Origin: Vibrio japonicus
GTDB taxonomy: Bacteria; Pseudomonadota; Gammaproteobacteria; Enterobacterales; Vibrionaceae
Length of the DNA stretch: 64,000 bases
Assembly (NCBI RefSeq): GCF_024582835.1
Contig: NZ_CP102097.1
Span: 124,001 to 188,000, forward strand
Direction: 5' to 3'
The notes under the pieces were generated by a model. It searched no databases. It saw only the letters and a program-made list of their open reading frames with translations, and was not told the origin of the DNA. Below, one piece after another: positions 1 to 8,763 of the stretch (positions within the stretch are counted from its first letter, which is position 1; each line of letters starts with the position of its first letter). The position numbers and the translations under genes are program-made.

Positions 1-698
1 CAAAACATGGTGTGTGGAAGATAGCCAATCGCATCCAGACTGTAAGCGACTAAGATTAAGGCTAATGTTGTTCGTTGGGGGTTAGATAAATTATGAAAAG
101 AGCCAGCAACAACACCTGCGCTCTCATTCACTAGCTCAGTGCGCCATGCATTCCAAGTTAAACACGTCGCCGCAAGTGCAATAGCACCAATACCAAGCCA
201 TGCAGATAGAACACTGTGAAAAATGAGCAGCGGCACTAACGTTCCCGAAAGAAGCACGCCCAGACCAATACCTGAAAAGATGACACCGCTGATTTTGTTT
301 TTTATAGCCGGGCTATGCATCCTAACTATCATCGGCGGTGCGAGTATGACTAACATTGCACCCGATGTGCCGGCTAATGTCCGCAAAAGGTAAAACCATT
401 CAATAGGCACACTTTCGATTGCACATCCCAAGTAGCTAAAACTGCAAATCAGCATTGCCACTCTGATCATCTGCCCTGGGGAATAATAGCGGATGAGCAG
501 GCTAATTACTGGAACACCGAAGATGTAACCAATTAAGGTTGCAGCGCCTAAGTAAGATGCTTCACTTTCAGAAAACCAACCCGCTTGAATGAGCGCAGGC
601 ATCAAAGCGATATAGGCAAAACGACCAATTCCATTTCCTATTAGCGTTGCCCCAAGCCCGGCAAGGCTGTAGCGGTTAAATATGTCGTTTTGGCTCAT
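1..698 (-). CDS. YbfB/YjiJ-family MFS transporter, 3' end outside the window
   Basis: The minus-strand frame is open from an ATG at 698 to the window edge, giving the N-terminal 232 residues of a multi-spanning membrane protein. The start has a GAAAG-like ribosome site a few bases upstream. The N-terminus contains a glycine-rich first helix (GLGATLIGNGIGRFAY) and a following SYLGAATLIGY segment, typical of the YbfB/YjiJ branch of the major facilitator superfamily. Substrate is unknown. It lies 114 bp downstream of, and on the same strand as, the LysR gene, so the two may be cotranscribed. It could be a sulfonate-related exporter or importer because of the neighbouring operon, but nothing in the sequence shows this. 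Family call is fairly sure; function is open. Confidence 0.75.
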   Translation of the reverse strand, partial: MSQNDIFNRYSLAGLGATLIGNGIGRFAYIALMPALIQAGWFSESEASYLGAATLIGYIFGVPVISLLIRYYSPGQMIRVAMLICSFSYLGCAIESVPIEWFYLLRTLAGTSGAMLVILAPPMIVRMHSPAIKNKISGVIFSGIGLGVLLSGTLVPLLIFHSVLSAWLGIGAIALAATCLTWNAWRTELVNESAGVVAGSFHNLSNPQRTTLALILVAYSLDAIGYLPHTMF

Positions 699-812
699 AT
701 CGCTTTCTAATTACAACGGACTATCGGTACAATAGACTGACATATTACTCAACCTATTGCATTTGAACTTTAGTCTCGTTACGTATTGTAGGGGCAGAGA
801 TATGAAAGCAAC

Positions 813-1742
813 TTATGCACAATGCAACTCGCCATTAATCAATGAATTTTGCTCAGTAAAGTGCTTCCAAAGTTTTGACATTGTGGGCGTCATTTCTTCA
901 GTCGAAAAACGATACAATTTAATTTTAGCGGGTAAGGCTGGTATGGATTCCGAGAACCGCGTCAAGCGCTGCTCTTCTAGCTCTTCTTGGACAAAGCCGG
1001 CAGGAAGCCAAACAACGCCATGACCTGATAGCGCCATTGACTTCAATGAATGCGTCACCGCATTTTCATAGACAATTTTAAAGTTACACTTACTCTGTCC
1101 CAATGAACCATGTTTTTCCAATACCTGGGCAAAGAACGTGCTGGATGGGTAATTCAACAACGGGACACTGGCATTTTTAACATCTTTATAAAGTGGTGAA
1201 CCATCTTCTTTTGTTGCCACAACAGGAATCAAGCAATCCGTGCCGATCGTGACTGATTCAACCTCTGGGTTCGGTATGTAAAGGCGAGTACCTTTGAATG
1301 ACAAACCGATTAAGAAATCAGAACGGTTATCGATAAAAGACTGTACAGAATCATGCAAGTTCTTTGGACAAACACACACGGTTGCCGTTTTAAACGCATC
1401 GGCATTATTGTTAATCATTCGATTTACCACATATTCAGAAAGAGAGTGCTGGGTGTGGAACGTGATCGTTGTTTCATTATTGTTAACTTGCTTCACAGTT
1501 TCCAAACGCGCAAATTCGATCTGCTGTTTTAAATCATTAGCATGCTTTAGGAAACGAAAGCCCGCTTTTGTGAATGTCGCTGGGTAAGTATTTCGGTTGA
1601 CCAAATCCACGCCCACCCACTCTTCTAATAACTTGATTCTTCTACCAAAAGCAGGCTGAGTTACATTTCTTGCTTTCGCCGCCTTGGCAAAGCTACCGTA
1701 CTGAGAGAGGTACAAAAAATCCTCTATCCATTTTAAATCCAT
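813..1742 (-). CDS. LysR-family transcriptional regulator, candidate regulator of the sulfonate operon
   Basis: This 309-residue protein has the LysR winged helix-turn-helix at residues 1-65 (FLYLSQYGSFAKAAKARNVTQ reads as the usual helix-turn-helix with a Phe-Gly variant, followed by GRRIKLLEEWVGVDL), then an effector-binding domain of normal length. It is transcribed away from the cuyA-like gene across a 159-bp divergent region, the usual geometry for a LysR protein controlling its neighbour. The inferred job is to sense the sulfonate substrate or an intermediate and activate the plus-strand operon. The ligand is not predictable from the sequence. An inverted repeat in the divergent region (1797-1810) is a candidate binding site. 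Confidence 0.85.
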   Translation of the reverse strand: MDLKWIEDFLYLSQYGSFAKAAKARNVTQPAFGRRIKLLEEWVGVDLVNRNTYPATFTKAGFRFLKHANDLKQQIEFARLETVKQVNNNETTITFHTQHSLSEYVVNRMINNNADAFKTATVCVCPKNLHDSVQSFIDNRSDFLIGLSFKGTRLYIPNPEVESVTIGTDCLIPVVATKEDGSPLYKDVKNASVPLLNYPSSTFFAQVLEKHGSLGQSKCNFKIVYENAVTHSLKSMALSGHGVVWLPAGFVQEELEEQRLTRFSESIPALPAKIKLYRFSTEEMTPTMSKLWKHFTEQNSLINGELHCA

Positions 1743-1796
1743 TTTATCTTCCCGGGCATCCCGCTACGTTTTAATTACAACTATTTAAAAAAATAC

Positions 1797-1810
1797 TAAC
1801 AAGGGTGTTA
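1797..1810. promoter_or_regulatory. Inverted repeat in the LysR/cuyA divergent region
   Basis: TAACA-AGGG-TGTTA is a perfect 5-bp inverted repeat inside the AT-rich 159-bp region between the divergent LysR gene and the sulfonate operon. LysR proteins usually bind imperfect dyads of about this size (T-N11-A type); here the end-to-end spacing is one base longer. It is a candidate operator only. The cuyA-like gene itself has a clear AGGAG ribosome site just before its ATG at 1902. Confidence 0.3.
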
Positions 1811-1901
1811 AAAAAAAGCATTATCTTTCGACCCATGTCAAACGCTAATGTGACTGCAGTGTTAAACATATCACTTACATTACATTAACAGGAGACTTGA
1901 A

Positions 1902-2912
1902 ATGCATTTAGCACGTTATCCACGATTGAATTTTGCGCATTTAGATACGCCGTTAGAACTGATGGAAAACCTTTCCAAAGCACTGGGTGGTCCGAACATC
2001 TGGATTAAACGAGATGATTGCACCGGTCTAGCTGGCGGCGGTAACAAAACGCGTAAACTAGAATTTTTGATGGCCGACGCAGTAGAAAAAGGCGCAGACA
2101 CCATCATTACTCAAGGTGCCACTCAGTCTAACCACGCTCGCCAAACGGCTGCTATCGCGACCAAACTAAACATGGATTGCTACATTCTGCTAGAAGATCG
2201 TACTGGCAGTGACGATCCTGATTACAAGTTCAACGGCAACGTCATGCTAGACCAGCTATTTAACGCAAAGTTATCTAAGTACCCTGGTGGAACCGATATG
2301 AACGCTGCGATGGAAGATGTCGCCGCGACACTTCGAGCCGAAGGCAAAAATCCATACATCATCCCTGGTGGCGGTTCTAACCATATCGGCGCACTTGGTT
2401 ACGTAAATTGCGCGTTAGAGATCCTCAAACAAAGCAATGATCAAAACCTAAAAATCGACCATGTCGTTCACGCAACAGGAAGTGCTGGCACTCAAGCAGG
2501 TCTAGTTACAGGCTTTGCGATGACAAATAGCCAGATTCCAGTATTAGGAGTGGGCGTTCGAGTCGATAAACCAACTCAAGAAGGCAACGTATTCAAACTG
2601 GCTCAACGTACGGCAGAGCACTTAGGTGCGAAAGATGCGGTATCACGTGAAGATGTGGTCGCCAACTGTGACTACGTCGGTGAAGGCTATGGTATTCCAG
2701 CCCCTTCTACTATCGAAGCTATCAATCTGTTTTCTACTTACGAAGGCATCCTGCTTGACCCGGTTTATTCAGGTAAAGGAGCAGCAGGCCTAATTGATCT
2801 AATTCGTAAAGGGCATTTCAAGAAAGGCGAAAACATTGTGTTTGTTCACACAGGTGGTGCACAAGCTCTGTTTGGCTACCGCGACAGCTTCGATTTTGCC
2901 AATTACGAATAA
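1902..2912 (+). CDS. cuyA: PLP-dependent L-cysteate sulfo-lyase (CuyA-like; D-cysteine desulfhydrase family)
   Basis: The 336-residue protein belongs to the D-cysteine desulfhydrase / ACC deaminase fold-type II PLP enzymes. The Schiff-base lysine is K49 in [11 protein letters not shown], followed by the substrate/PLP motif [11 protein letters not shown], a phosphate loop near GSAGTQAG and a C-terminal VHTGG. Members of this family include D-cysteine desulfhydrase (DcyD) and L-cysteate sulfo-lyase (CuyA), which splits L-cysteate to pyruvate, ammonia and sulfite. I choose CuyA because the next gene is a YeiH-type membrane protein, a family found next to cuyA and suyAB as putative sulfite exporters, and because an HpsN-like sulfonate dehydrogenase follows. 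Cytoplasmic. First gene of an operon with a good AGGAG site. A plain D-cysteine desulfhydrase remains possible. Confidence 0.72.
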   Translation: MHLARYPRLNFAHLDTPLELMENLSKALGGPNIWIKRDDCTGLAGGGNKTRKLEFLMADAVEKGADTIITQGATQSNHARQTAAIATKLNMDCYILLEDRTGSDDPDYKFNGNVMLDQLFNAKLSKYPGGTDMNAAMEDVAATLRAEGKNPYIIPGGGSNHIGALGYVNCALEILKQSNDQNLKIDHVVHATGSAGTQAGLVTGFAMTNSQIPVLGVGVRVDKPTQEGNVFKLAQRTAEHLGAKDAVSREDVVANCDYVGEGYGIPAPSTIEAINLFSTYEGILLDPVYSGKGAAGLIDLIRKGHFKKGENIVFVHTGGAQALFGYRDSFDFANYE

Positions 2913-2933
2913 GCACTGAGGTAGAAGAAAGTC

Positions 2934-3956
2934 ATGGCCAATATCCTAAGTAACAATTCACATATTGAGCAACTAGCAAGCATCAAAAATACCTATACAC
3001 CGGGAATTTTAATCTCAGTTCTTGTTGGTTTAGCTGCGCTTTATCTATCCAACAATTATGGTGCTCCTGCAATGTTAATGGCTCTGTTATTGGGTATGGC
3101 CTTTAACTTTCTTAGTGTTGAGGCTGCGTATGCTAAAGGACTGGAGTTTACCGCCAAAACGGTACTGAGAATCGGCGTTGCCCTGCTCGGCGTGCGGATC
3201 ACACTGGGTGACATTACGTCACTTGGTGTCACCCCCATCATCACAGTGTGCGCGGCGGTGGGATCCACCATTGCATTTGGTATTTTTCTTGCGAAAAGAA
3301 TGGGATTTAATACTCACTTTGGCTTGCTCACAGGTGGCTCTGTGGCTATCTGTGGCGCTTCTGCGGCTATGGCCATCAGTGCCATCTTGCCACAAAGCGA
3401 AGAAACAAAGCGCAATACCTTATTCACTGTCATCGCGGTGACTACTCTCAGCACACTTGCCATGGTAGTTTACCCACTGATCGCTTTGGCACTTGATCTT
3501 AATACAGCCGAGACTGGGTTCTTCTTAGGGGGTACCATCCATGACGTTGCTCAGGTTGTCGGCGCAGGTTACAGCGTATCGGAAGAAGCTGGTAACTTAA
3601 GTACTTTCGTTAAATTGTTACGTGTAGCGACCCTTGTACCAGTAGTATTGATCGCATCCTTTTTCTTAATGAAGCAGAGTGCATCACGTCAAGGAAACAA
3701 AGTGCAACTGCCCTTTTTCCTCATTGGGTTTGTATTGATTTTTATTGTGAACAGCACTGGGGTTATCCCTGCCGTTCAACTTGAACTGCTCACTGCCTTA
3801 TCGTCGAAATTGCTTTTATTCGCTGTCGCGGCATTAGGGGTGCGCACTTCGCTCAAAGACGTATTAACGGTCGGTATTAAACCTATCTTACTCGTTGTTA
3901 TGGAAACGCTATTTATCGCCGCAGTTATTTTGCTGTGTATCTTCTTCACTCGATAA
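2934..3956 (+). CDS. YeiH-family (COG2855-like) membrane protein, putative sulfite exporter
   Basis: The 340-residue protein has about ten hydrophobic segments and the family features GLEFTAKTVLRIGVALLGVR near residue 63-82, GGSVAICGASAAMAI in the middle, and a second ALGVRTSL repeat near the C-terminus, indicating an internal duplication typical of this UPF0324/YeiH family. Homologues beside cuyA or suyAB genes have been proposed to export the sulfite released by desulfonation, often called CuyZ. Here it starts 21 bp after the sulfo-lyase stop, so export of toxic sulfite produced by that enzyme is the natural inference. YeiH itself in enterics has no firmly known substrate, so the transported ion is inferred from context. 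Confidence 0.72.
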   Translation: MANILSNNSHIEQLASIKNTYTPGILISVLVGLAALYLSNNYGAPAMLMALLLGMAFNFLSVEAAYAKGLEFTAKTVLRIGVALLGVRITLGDITSLGVTPIITVCAAVGSTIAFGIFLAKRMGFNTHFGLLTGGSVAICGASAAMAISAILPQSEETKRNTLFTVIAVTTLSTLAMVVYPLIALALDLNTAETGFFLGGTIHDVAQVVGAGYSVSEEAGNLSTFVKLLRVATLVPVVLIASFFLMKQSASRQGNKVQLPFFLIGFVLIFIVNSTGVIPAVQLELLTALSSKLLLFAVAALGVRTSLKDVLTVGIKPILLVVMETLFIAAVILLCIFFTR

Positions 3957-3973
3957 AATATCAAGGAAATAAA

Positions 3974-5299
3974 ATGGAATTTATTAAAAAAGCCAACAAA
4001 AAAGACGACGTTGCTGATAACGATTTAGAAACACGTGCCATTGTTGAAGGCATGCTTAAAAGAATTGAGCAAGAAGGTGAACAAGCCGTCGCTGAGTACG
4101 CTGAAAAATTCGACAATTGGACTTCGGAGTTTGTTTTATCGAATGAGAAGCTGCAGCAACTGATCGACTCTGTGCCTCAAAGTGTCAAAGATGACATCGA
4201 CTTTGCTCATAAACAGATTAAGCGTTTTGCGAATGCGCAACGTAACAGCTTAACTGAGTTCTCTATCGAAACAGAAGAAGGCGTGACACTGGGGCAAAAA
4301 GTGCTACCTGTGCAAGCGGCTGGTTGCTACGTCCCTGGTGGTCGATACGCCCACGCAGCTTCAGCTCTAATGAGTGTCGCGACTGCCAAAGCGGCCGGTG
4401 TTCCCAACATTATCGCTTGTTCACCTCCGCGTGGTGATAGCATTAATCCAGCTGTTGCTTATGCAATGCACGTCGCAGGCGCGGATATCATTCTAGAAAT
4501 GGGCGGTGTCCATGCGATTGCAACAATGGCGAATGGCCTGTTTGGCACACCCAAAGTCGACATCATTGTGGGCCCAGGTAACGCCTATGTCGCAGAAGCC
4601 AAACGCGCCCTATTCGGCCCAGTTGGGATTGATGTTTTTGCTGGCCCGACGGAATCGGCCATCATCGCAGATAAATACGCAGACCCAATGACGATTGCCG
4701 TTGATTTAGTTTCTCAAGCTGAGCACGGAATCAACTCACCCGTTTGGCTATTTACCACGTCACGTGAAATCGGTGAAGAAGTGCTGGCGATCATGCCGTC
4801 GGTCATTGCCGACATGCCAAACGCAGATGTCTGTGAAGCATCATGGCGTGACTACGGAGAAATCATTTTCTGCGAAGACAAAGTAGAGCTTGCAAAAGTC
4901 AGCGATGAATACGCGTGTGAACACCTACAAGTCATGACGGAAGATTTAGAATGGTGGAAAAACACCCTCAATAACTACGGCTCACTTTTCCTCGGCGAAG
5001 GCAGTACAGTGACTCATGGCGATAAATGCTCTGGCACAAACCATATTCTGCCGACCAAATGCGCAGCTCGCTACAGCGGTGGTCTTAACGTTCAAAAATT
5101 CATGAAAGTGTTGACTTACCAACAAATCAGCAACGACGCAAACCTGATTTTCAGTGCTGCAGGTTCTCGTATTTCACGCACCGAAGGCATGGAAGGTCAC
5201 GCTCGCGCTTGTGATTGGCGACTACGTAAATACTTCCCAGAGATGGATTGGGATTTTGAAGTTTACAACCAGAAGTCGTACACATCTGAGGAAGTTTAG
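3974..5299 (+). CDS. hpsN: HpsN-like sulfopropanediol/aminosulfonate dehydrogenase (histidinol dehydrogenase family)
   Basis: This 441-residue protein is a histidinol dehydrogenase homologue: the family zinc and catalytic residues appear as SQAEHG, ACEHLQV, SGTNHILPT and a C-terminal EGHARACDWRL. HisD enzymes oxidise an alcohol to an acid in two NAD-dependent steps. The HpsN branch oxidises (R)-2,3-dihydroxypropanesulfonate to (R)-sulfolactate. The setting between a cysteate sulfo-lyase and a racemase, not in a his operon, argues against true histidinol dehydrogenase. With CuyA downstream in logic, the natural substrate here may be the 2-amino analogue (cysteinolate to cysteate). The start at 3974 follows AAGGAAATAAA, rejecting an in-frame upstream start at 3935 that overlaps the previous gene. 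The next gene begins directly after the stop codon. Confidence 0.75.
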   Translation: MEFIKKANKKDDVADNDLETRAIVEGMLKRIEQEGEQAVAEYAEKFDNWTSEFVLSNEKLQQLIDSVPQSVKDDIDFAHKQIKRFANAQRNSLTEFSIETEEGVTLGQKVLPVQAAGCYVPGGRYAHAASALMSVATAKAAGVPNIIACSPPRGDSINPAVAYAMHVAGADIILEMGGVHAIATMANGLFGTPKVDIIVGPGNAYVAEAKRALFGPVGIDVFAGPTESAIIADKYADPMTIAVDLVSQAEHGINSPVWLFTTSREIGEEVLAIMPSVIADMPNADVCEASWRDYGEIIFCEDKVELAKVSDEYACEHLQVMTEDLEWWKNTLNNYGSLFLGEGSTVTHGDKCSGTNHILPTKCAARYSGGLNVQKFMKVLTYQQISNDANLIFSAAGSRISRTEGMEGHARACDWRLRKYFPEMDWDFEVYNQKSYTSEEV

Positions 5300-6493
5300 A
5301 TGGAAAAGTTCACCAAATCCTTCACTCAACAAGCCCCTATCCCCGAGGAAGGGATCGCGCTTGCCGTAGAGGTGATGCGTACTGGTCGCTTGCATCGATA
5401 TAACGTTGAGTCGGGTGAGAAAAGTACAACTGATCAACTTGAACTCGCCTTTGCTGACTACATGGGTGTAGAGAATTGCTTGGCTTGCGCATCATGCGGA
5501 TATGCCTTACATATCGCGATGCGCAGCGTCGGGGTGAGTCACGGTGACAAAGTGTTGTGTAACGCTTTCACATTAGCCCCTGTACCGGGCGCAATTCACA
5601 ACACAGGTGCTACTCCAGTACTGGTTGAGATTGATGAAAACCTGTGTATCGACCTAGACGATCTTGAAGACAAAGCGAGCCAAAGTGGCGCTAAGTTCTT
5701 ACTGCTCTCGCATATGCGTGGCCATATAGCAGATATGGATAAAGTGATCGATATTTGTCACCGCTACGACCTAACGCTGATTGAAGACTGCGCTCATACC
5801 ATGGGGGCAAAGTGGAATGGCAAACTTAGCGGCAGCTTCGGCGATGTCGCGTGCTTTAGTACCCAAACCTATAAGCATATGAACTCTGGTGAGGGTGGCT
5901 TACTGGTGACACCGCATAAGAAGATCATGGCGAAAGCAATCATCTACTCAGGTTCATATATGCTCTATGACCGTCATCATGCGGCTCCAGAGAAGAGCGA
6001 GTTTGATGATGTTCGCCTGCAAACGCCTAACTACAGTGGTCGTATGGATAATCTGCGCGCTGCGACGTTACTACCACAACTGGCTAAGTTAGACGACGAC
6101 TGCAAAGCGTGGAATCTACGCCATGACATTGTTGCTGAAGTACTCACAACCAGTGACAAGATCAGGTTAACTGAACGCCCAGAAAAAGAGCAATTTGTTG
6201 CCAGCTCCATTCAATTTAGCGTACCTACTTTGAGCTCGGAGCAATGTCTTTCACTGGTAGAGCGATGCGCGATGCGCGGTGTGGTAATCAAGTGGTTTGG
6301 CAGCAGCAACCCTGAAAGTTACACCAGCAAATATGACAGCTGGGCCTATTTGGATGATGAAGCACAGCTTGTAAACACGGATCGCGTCCTCTCTACCCTA
6401 CTGGATATGCGTCTTCCGCTGACGTTTAGCGAAGACGATTGCAGCTTAATTGCCAAAATCATCGTACAAGAAGTAGAGGCGACTTATGAGTAA
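5300..6493 (+). CDS. DegT/DnrJ/EryC1/StrS-family PLP aminotransferase in the sulfonate operon
   Basis: The 397-residue protein has the DegT-family signatures: IEDCAHTMGA (PLP-pyridine-binding Asp, D163), CFSTQTYKHMNSGEGG with the expected Schiff-base lysine K192, and a C-terminal small domain. Known relatives transaminate keto-sugars with glutamate. Its ATG follows the HpsN-like stop without a gap and its end overlaps the racemase start by 8 bp, so all three are translationally linked. In this operon it may move the amino group of an aminosulfonate to or from the 2-keto form, for example between cysteinolate and 3-hydroxy-2-oxopropanesulfonate. That substrate is inference. A sugar or cell-wall role is less likely, because no glycosyl or nucleotide-sugar gene is nearby. 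Confidence 0.7.
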   Translation: MEKFTKSFTQQAPIPEEGIALAVEVMRTGRLHRYNVESGEKSTTDQLELAFADYMGVENCLACASCGYALHIAMRSVGVSHGDKVLCNAFTLAPVPGAIHNTGATPVLVEIDENLCIDLDDLEDKASQSGAKFLLLSHMRGHIADMDKVIDICHRYDLTLIEDCAHTMGAKWNGKLSGSFGDVACFSTQTYKHMNSGEGGLLVTPHKKIMAKAIIYSGSYMLYDRHHAAPEKSEFDDVRLQTPNYSGRMDNLRAATLLPQLAKLDDDCKAWNLRHDIVAEVLTTSDKIRLTERPEKEQFVASSIQFSVPTLSSEQCLSLVERCAMRGVVIKWFGSSNPESYTSKYDSWAYLDDEAQLVNTDRVLSTLLDMRLPLTFSEDDCSLIAKIIVQEVEATYE

Positions 6494-7196
6494 CCATCTG
6501 ACTCCGGGCGTTATCGGTGGTATGGGGCCAGAAGCCACGATTGATTTGATGTACCGCGTGTTTGAACAAACACCGGCTACAGACGACAGTGGACACATTC
6601 GATTGCTAGTAGACAACAACCCTAAAGTGCCATCGCGCATCAAGGCCATCATCGAAGGCACTGGCGAAAGCCCTGCTCCGTGCATGGTCAAAATGGCACA
6701 GGGTCTTGTGAACCAAGGGGCTGACTTTTTGGTCATCCCTTGTAATACCGCCCATTACTACTATCAAGAGGTCGCGAGCTCTGTCAATGTCCCTGTGATC
6801 AATTTGCTCGATATTACCGCCGAGACAATGCGTGCACTTGGCTACGAAAAAGTCGGCTTACTGGGTTCCACTGCCCTTCAGATAACCGACATTTATGGAC
6901 CAGTGTTTAACAAACATGGTCTGATCCCAGTATATCCGGATCAACATCATCAGGATGATTTGATGGCGCTCATCAAAGCGATCAAAGCCAAATCATTCAC
7001 TACTGCTGATCTGAAAACTCTGAATGAGTTACAACATCACATGATGAGTAAAGGCGTGGATTGCCTTGCACTCGTCTGTACAGAGCTTTCCGTGATTAAA
7101 GACAAAATAGAATGTGACGTAGCTGTATTTGATGCAGTAGACATTCTATCCAAGGAAATCATTGAACGCGCACAACACACTAAACCCAATCTTTGA
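6486..7196 (+). CDS. Aspartate/glutamate racemase family protein, candidate cysteate racemase
   Basis: The 236-residue protein starts GVIGGMGPEAT, the YgeA/RacX-type aspartate-glutamate racemase signature, and carries both catalytic cysteines, C86 in IPCNTAH and C198 in LVCTEL. These cofactor-independent enzymes deprotonate the alpha carbon of acidic amino acids. Cysteate is the sulfonate analogue of aspartate, so interconversion of D- and L-cysteate is a reasonable specific role here, feeding a sulfo-lyase that is specific for the L-form in characterised enzymes. The start overlaps the aminotransferase end by 8 bp. A general aspartate racemase cannot be excluded from sequence alone. Confidence 0.72.
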   Translation: MSNHLTPGVIGGMGPEATIDLMYRVFEQTPATDDSGHIRLLVDNNPKVPSRIKAIIEGTGESPAPCMVKMAQGLVNQGADFLVIPCNTAHYYYQEVASSVNVPVINLLDITAETMRALGYEKVGLLGSTALQITDIYGPVFNKHGLIPVYPDQHHQDDLMALIKAIKAKSFTTADLKTLNELQHHMMSKGVDCLALVCTELSVIKDKIECDVAVFDAVDILSKEIIERAQHTKPNL

Positions 7197-7208
7197 AGGA
7201 ACGAAACC

Positions 7209-8195
7209 ATGAAGAAGACGATTATCTTAAGTACTGCAATGCTTTTATCGTTGTCAGCCCATGCCGCAAAATGGAATATTGCGATTGGTGATGGTGCGGG
7301 CTCAACACAAGAGATCATTGCTCAGAAGTTTTCTGACATTCTTGCCGAAGAGACCAAAGGCAAAATCGAAACCGCCCTGTTTGTGAATGGCCAATTAGGC
7401 TCCGAACAAGCCACCGTCAACGATGTCTCTATGGGGCTACTTGATATGTCTGTTGTGGGTAGCTCTAACCTTGCCGCCCTATCCCCTGCTATTGGACTTT
7501 TCACCTATCCGTACATGTTTCACAACATTGAAGATGCAAAAAAGGCATTAGAGAGTGATGTCACAAAAAAAATTGAAGAAGATGTACTGAAACAAGCCAA
7601 TGTACGCATAGTTTCTTGGACTTACTCTGGCTTTCGTCGCTTAACTAATTCAGAACGTCCAGTCACAAAACTCGAAGATCTTCAAGGCCTGTCTGTGCGC
7701 GTACCTAAAAGTAGAGTGATTTTAGACACCTATAAATCACTTGGCATTGGCGCAACACCAATCGCATGGAGCGAGACATTTGCCGCGCTGCAACAAGGTG
7801 TAGTTGATGGGCAAGAAACGCCTTATGCCGCGATTCAATCGATGAAATTTGGTGAAATTCAGAAATACCTAACGGAAACGCACTACCTATTCCAAATCGA
7901 GCCAGTACTGATGTCTGAGAGCCTATATCAAGCTCAGTCAGATGACGTAAAACGTGCTATTGATAAAGCTGGTGATGAAGCAGAGCTATATAGCTACGAG
8001 TACTTAATCAAGGCCGAAGACAAAATCAAACAAGATTTGGTTACCAATTACGGTATGAAGATCAGCAAACTTGAAGATGAACAAAAGTGGATCGACAAGC
8101 TGCAAAAGGAAGTATGGCCAAAATACTTTGATGAAGTCGGTGGCAAAGCACGCGTCAATGAGCTTTTGGAAGCGATGGGCCGTGACACTCTATAA
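7209..8195 (+). CDS. TRAP transporter periplasmic solute-binding protein (DctP family)
   Basis: This 328-residue protein starts with a Sec signal peptide (basic MKKT, hydrophobic core, cleavage after SAHA) and has the DctP-family fold: RVPKSRVILDTYKSLGIGATPI includes the conserved arginine that holds the substrate carboxylate or sulfonate, and LQQGVVDGQETP is the family signature. It would capture the operon substrate in the periplasm and hand it to DctQM. It starts 12 bp after the racemase with GAAGGAACG upstream. It is followed by a strong hairpin (8207-8232) that may raise its level over the membrane subunits. Substrate inferred from context to be a C3 sulfonate. Confidence 0.88.
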   Translation: MKKTIILSTAMLLSLSAHAAKWNIAIGDGAGSTQEIIAQKFSDILAEETKGKIETALFVNGQLGSEQATVNDVSMGLLDMSVVGSSNLAALSPAIGLFTYPYMFHNIEDAKKALESDVTKKIEEDVLKQANVRIVSWTYSGFRRLTNSERPVTKLEDLQGLSVRVPKSRVILDTYKSLGIGATPIAWSETFAALQQGVVDGQETPYAAIQSMKFGEIQKYLTETHYLFQIEPVLMSESLYQAQSDDVKRAIDKAGDEAELYSYEYLIKAEDKIKQDLVTNYGMKISKLEDEQKWIDKLQKEVWPKYFDEVGGKARVNELLEAMGRDTL

Positions 8196-8206
8196 ACAAA
8201 ACTAGC

Positions 8207-8232
8207 CAATGTGGGGAGTGATCCCCACATTG
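8207..8232 (+). promoter_or_regulatory. Intercistronic hairpin between dctP and dctQ
   Basis: Positions 8207-8217 and 8222-8232 form a perfect 11-bp stem around a GTGA loop. It lies just after the dctP stop and before the dctQ ribosome site, with no run of T after it. Such a hairpin can protect the upstream message from 3' exonucleases or cause partial termination, giving the excess of binding protein that TRAP systems need. Confidence 0.65.
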
Positions 8233-8250
8233 TTTCTACAGGGAAGTAGT

Positions 8251-8763
8251 ATGTTTAAAAATATCATTGATAATTTCGAAAACTACATTTGCCGAATCTT
8301 ACTCGTGGCATTTACCTCCATCCTATTTATGCAAATCATTGCAAGGGAGATATTTGACCATTCCATCAGCTGGAGTGAAGAGTCGGCAGTTTACTTATTC
8401 GTTTGGTTTGTCTTTTTTGGTGCCAGCAGAGCCATTCGCATCGAAGCGCACAATAGAATTGACTTCCAATATAAATACTTACCTAAAAAAGTAGTGGCTA
8501 TTTTCAAAATATTAGCCGAGCTATCCTGGCTGCTATTTAACCTTTATTTCTTCTATTTATGCTACGACTTTGTGTTCAATAAAATGAATTTATATTGGAA
8601 GTCACAGACTCTGGGGATCCCAATGAAAATGATCTACATGATTATGCCCATTGCCTTCCTGTTAATGACGCTCAGACACATTCAGATCAACCTAAAAAAG
8701 ATTATCCAACGCTGCACCACTAGTAGCTGTATCAAAAACAACCAAGCCAAGGAGATGATATGA
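8251..8763 (+). CDS. TRAP transporter small permease (DctQ family)
   Basis: The protein is 170 residues from the ATG at 8251, which has AGGGAAGTAGT upstream; an in-frame start at 8209 would sit inside the intercistronic hairpin and is rejected. It has four predicted membrane helices and the DctQ signatures SWSEESAVYLFVWFVFFGASRA and SQTLGIPMKMIYMIMPIAF. DctQ is the small membrane partner of DctM in sodium-driven TRAP import. Its stop overlaps the DctM start by 4 bp (ATGA), so the two are translationally coupled. Confidence 0.85.
   Translation: MFKNIIDNFENYICRILLVAFTSILFMQIIAREIFDHSISWSEESAVYLFVWFVFFGASRAIRIEAHNRIDFQYKYLPKKVVAIFKILAELSWLLFNLYFFYLCYDFVFNKMNLYWKSQTLGIPMKMIYMIMPIAFLLMTLRHIQINLKKIIQRCTTSSCIKNNQAKEMI

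Noticed and set aside
757..1023. 88-codon plus-strand frame over the end of the LysR gene
   Set aside because: It lies almost wholly opposite the well-supported LysR coding sequence and has no recognisable product.
3974..5299. Annotation as true histidinol dehydrogenase (hisD)
   Set aside because: No other his gene is adjacent, and the neighbours are sulfonate genes. The closer match by context and motif style is HpsN.
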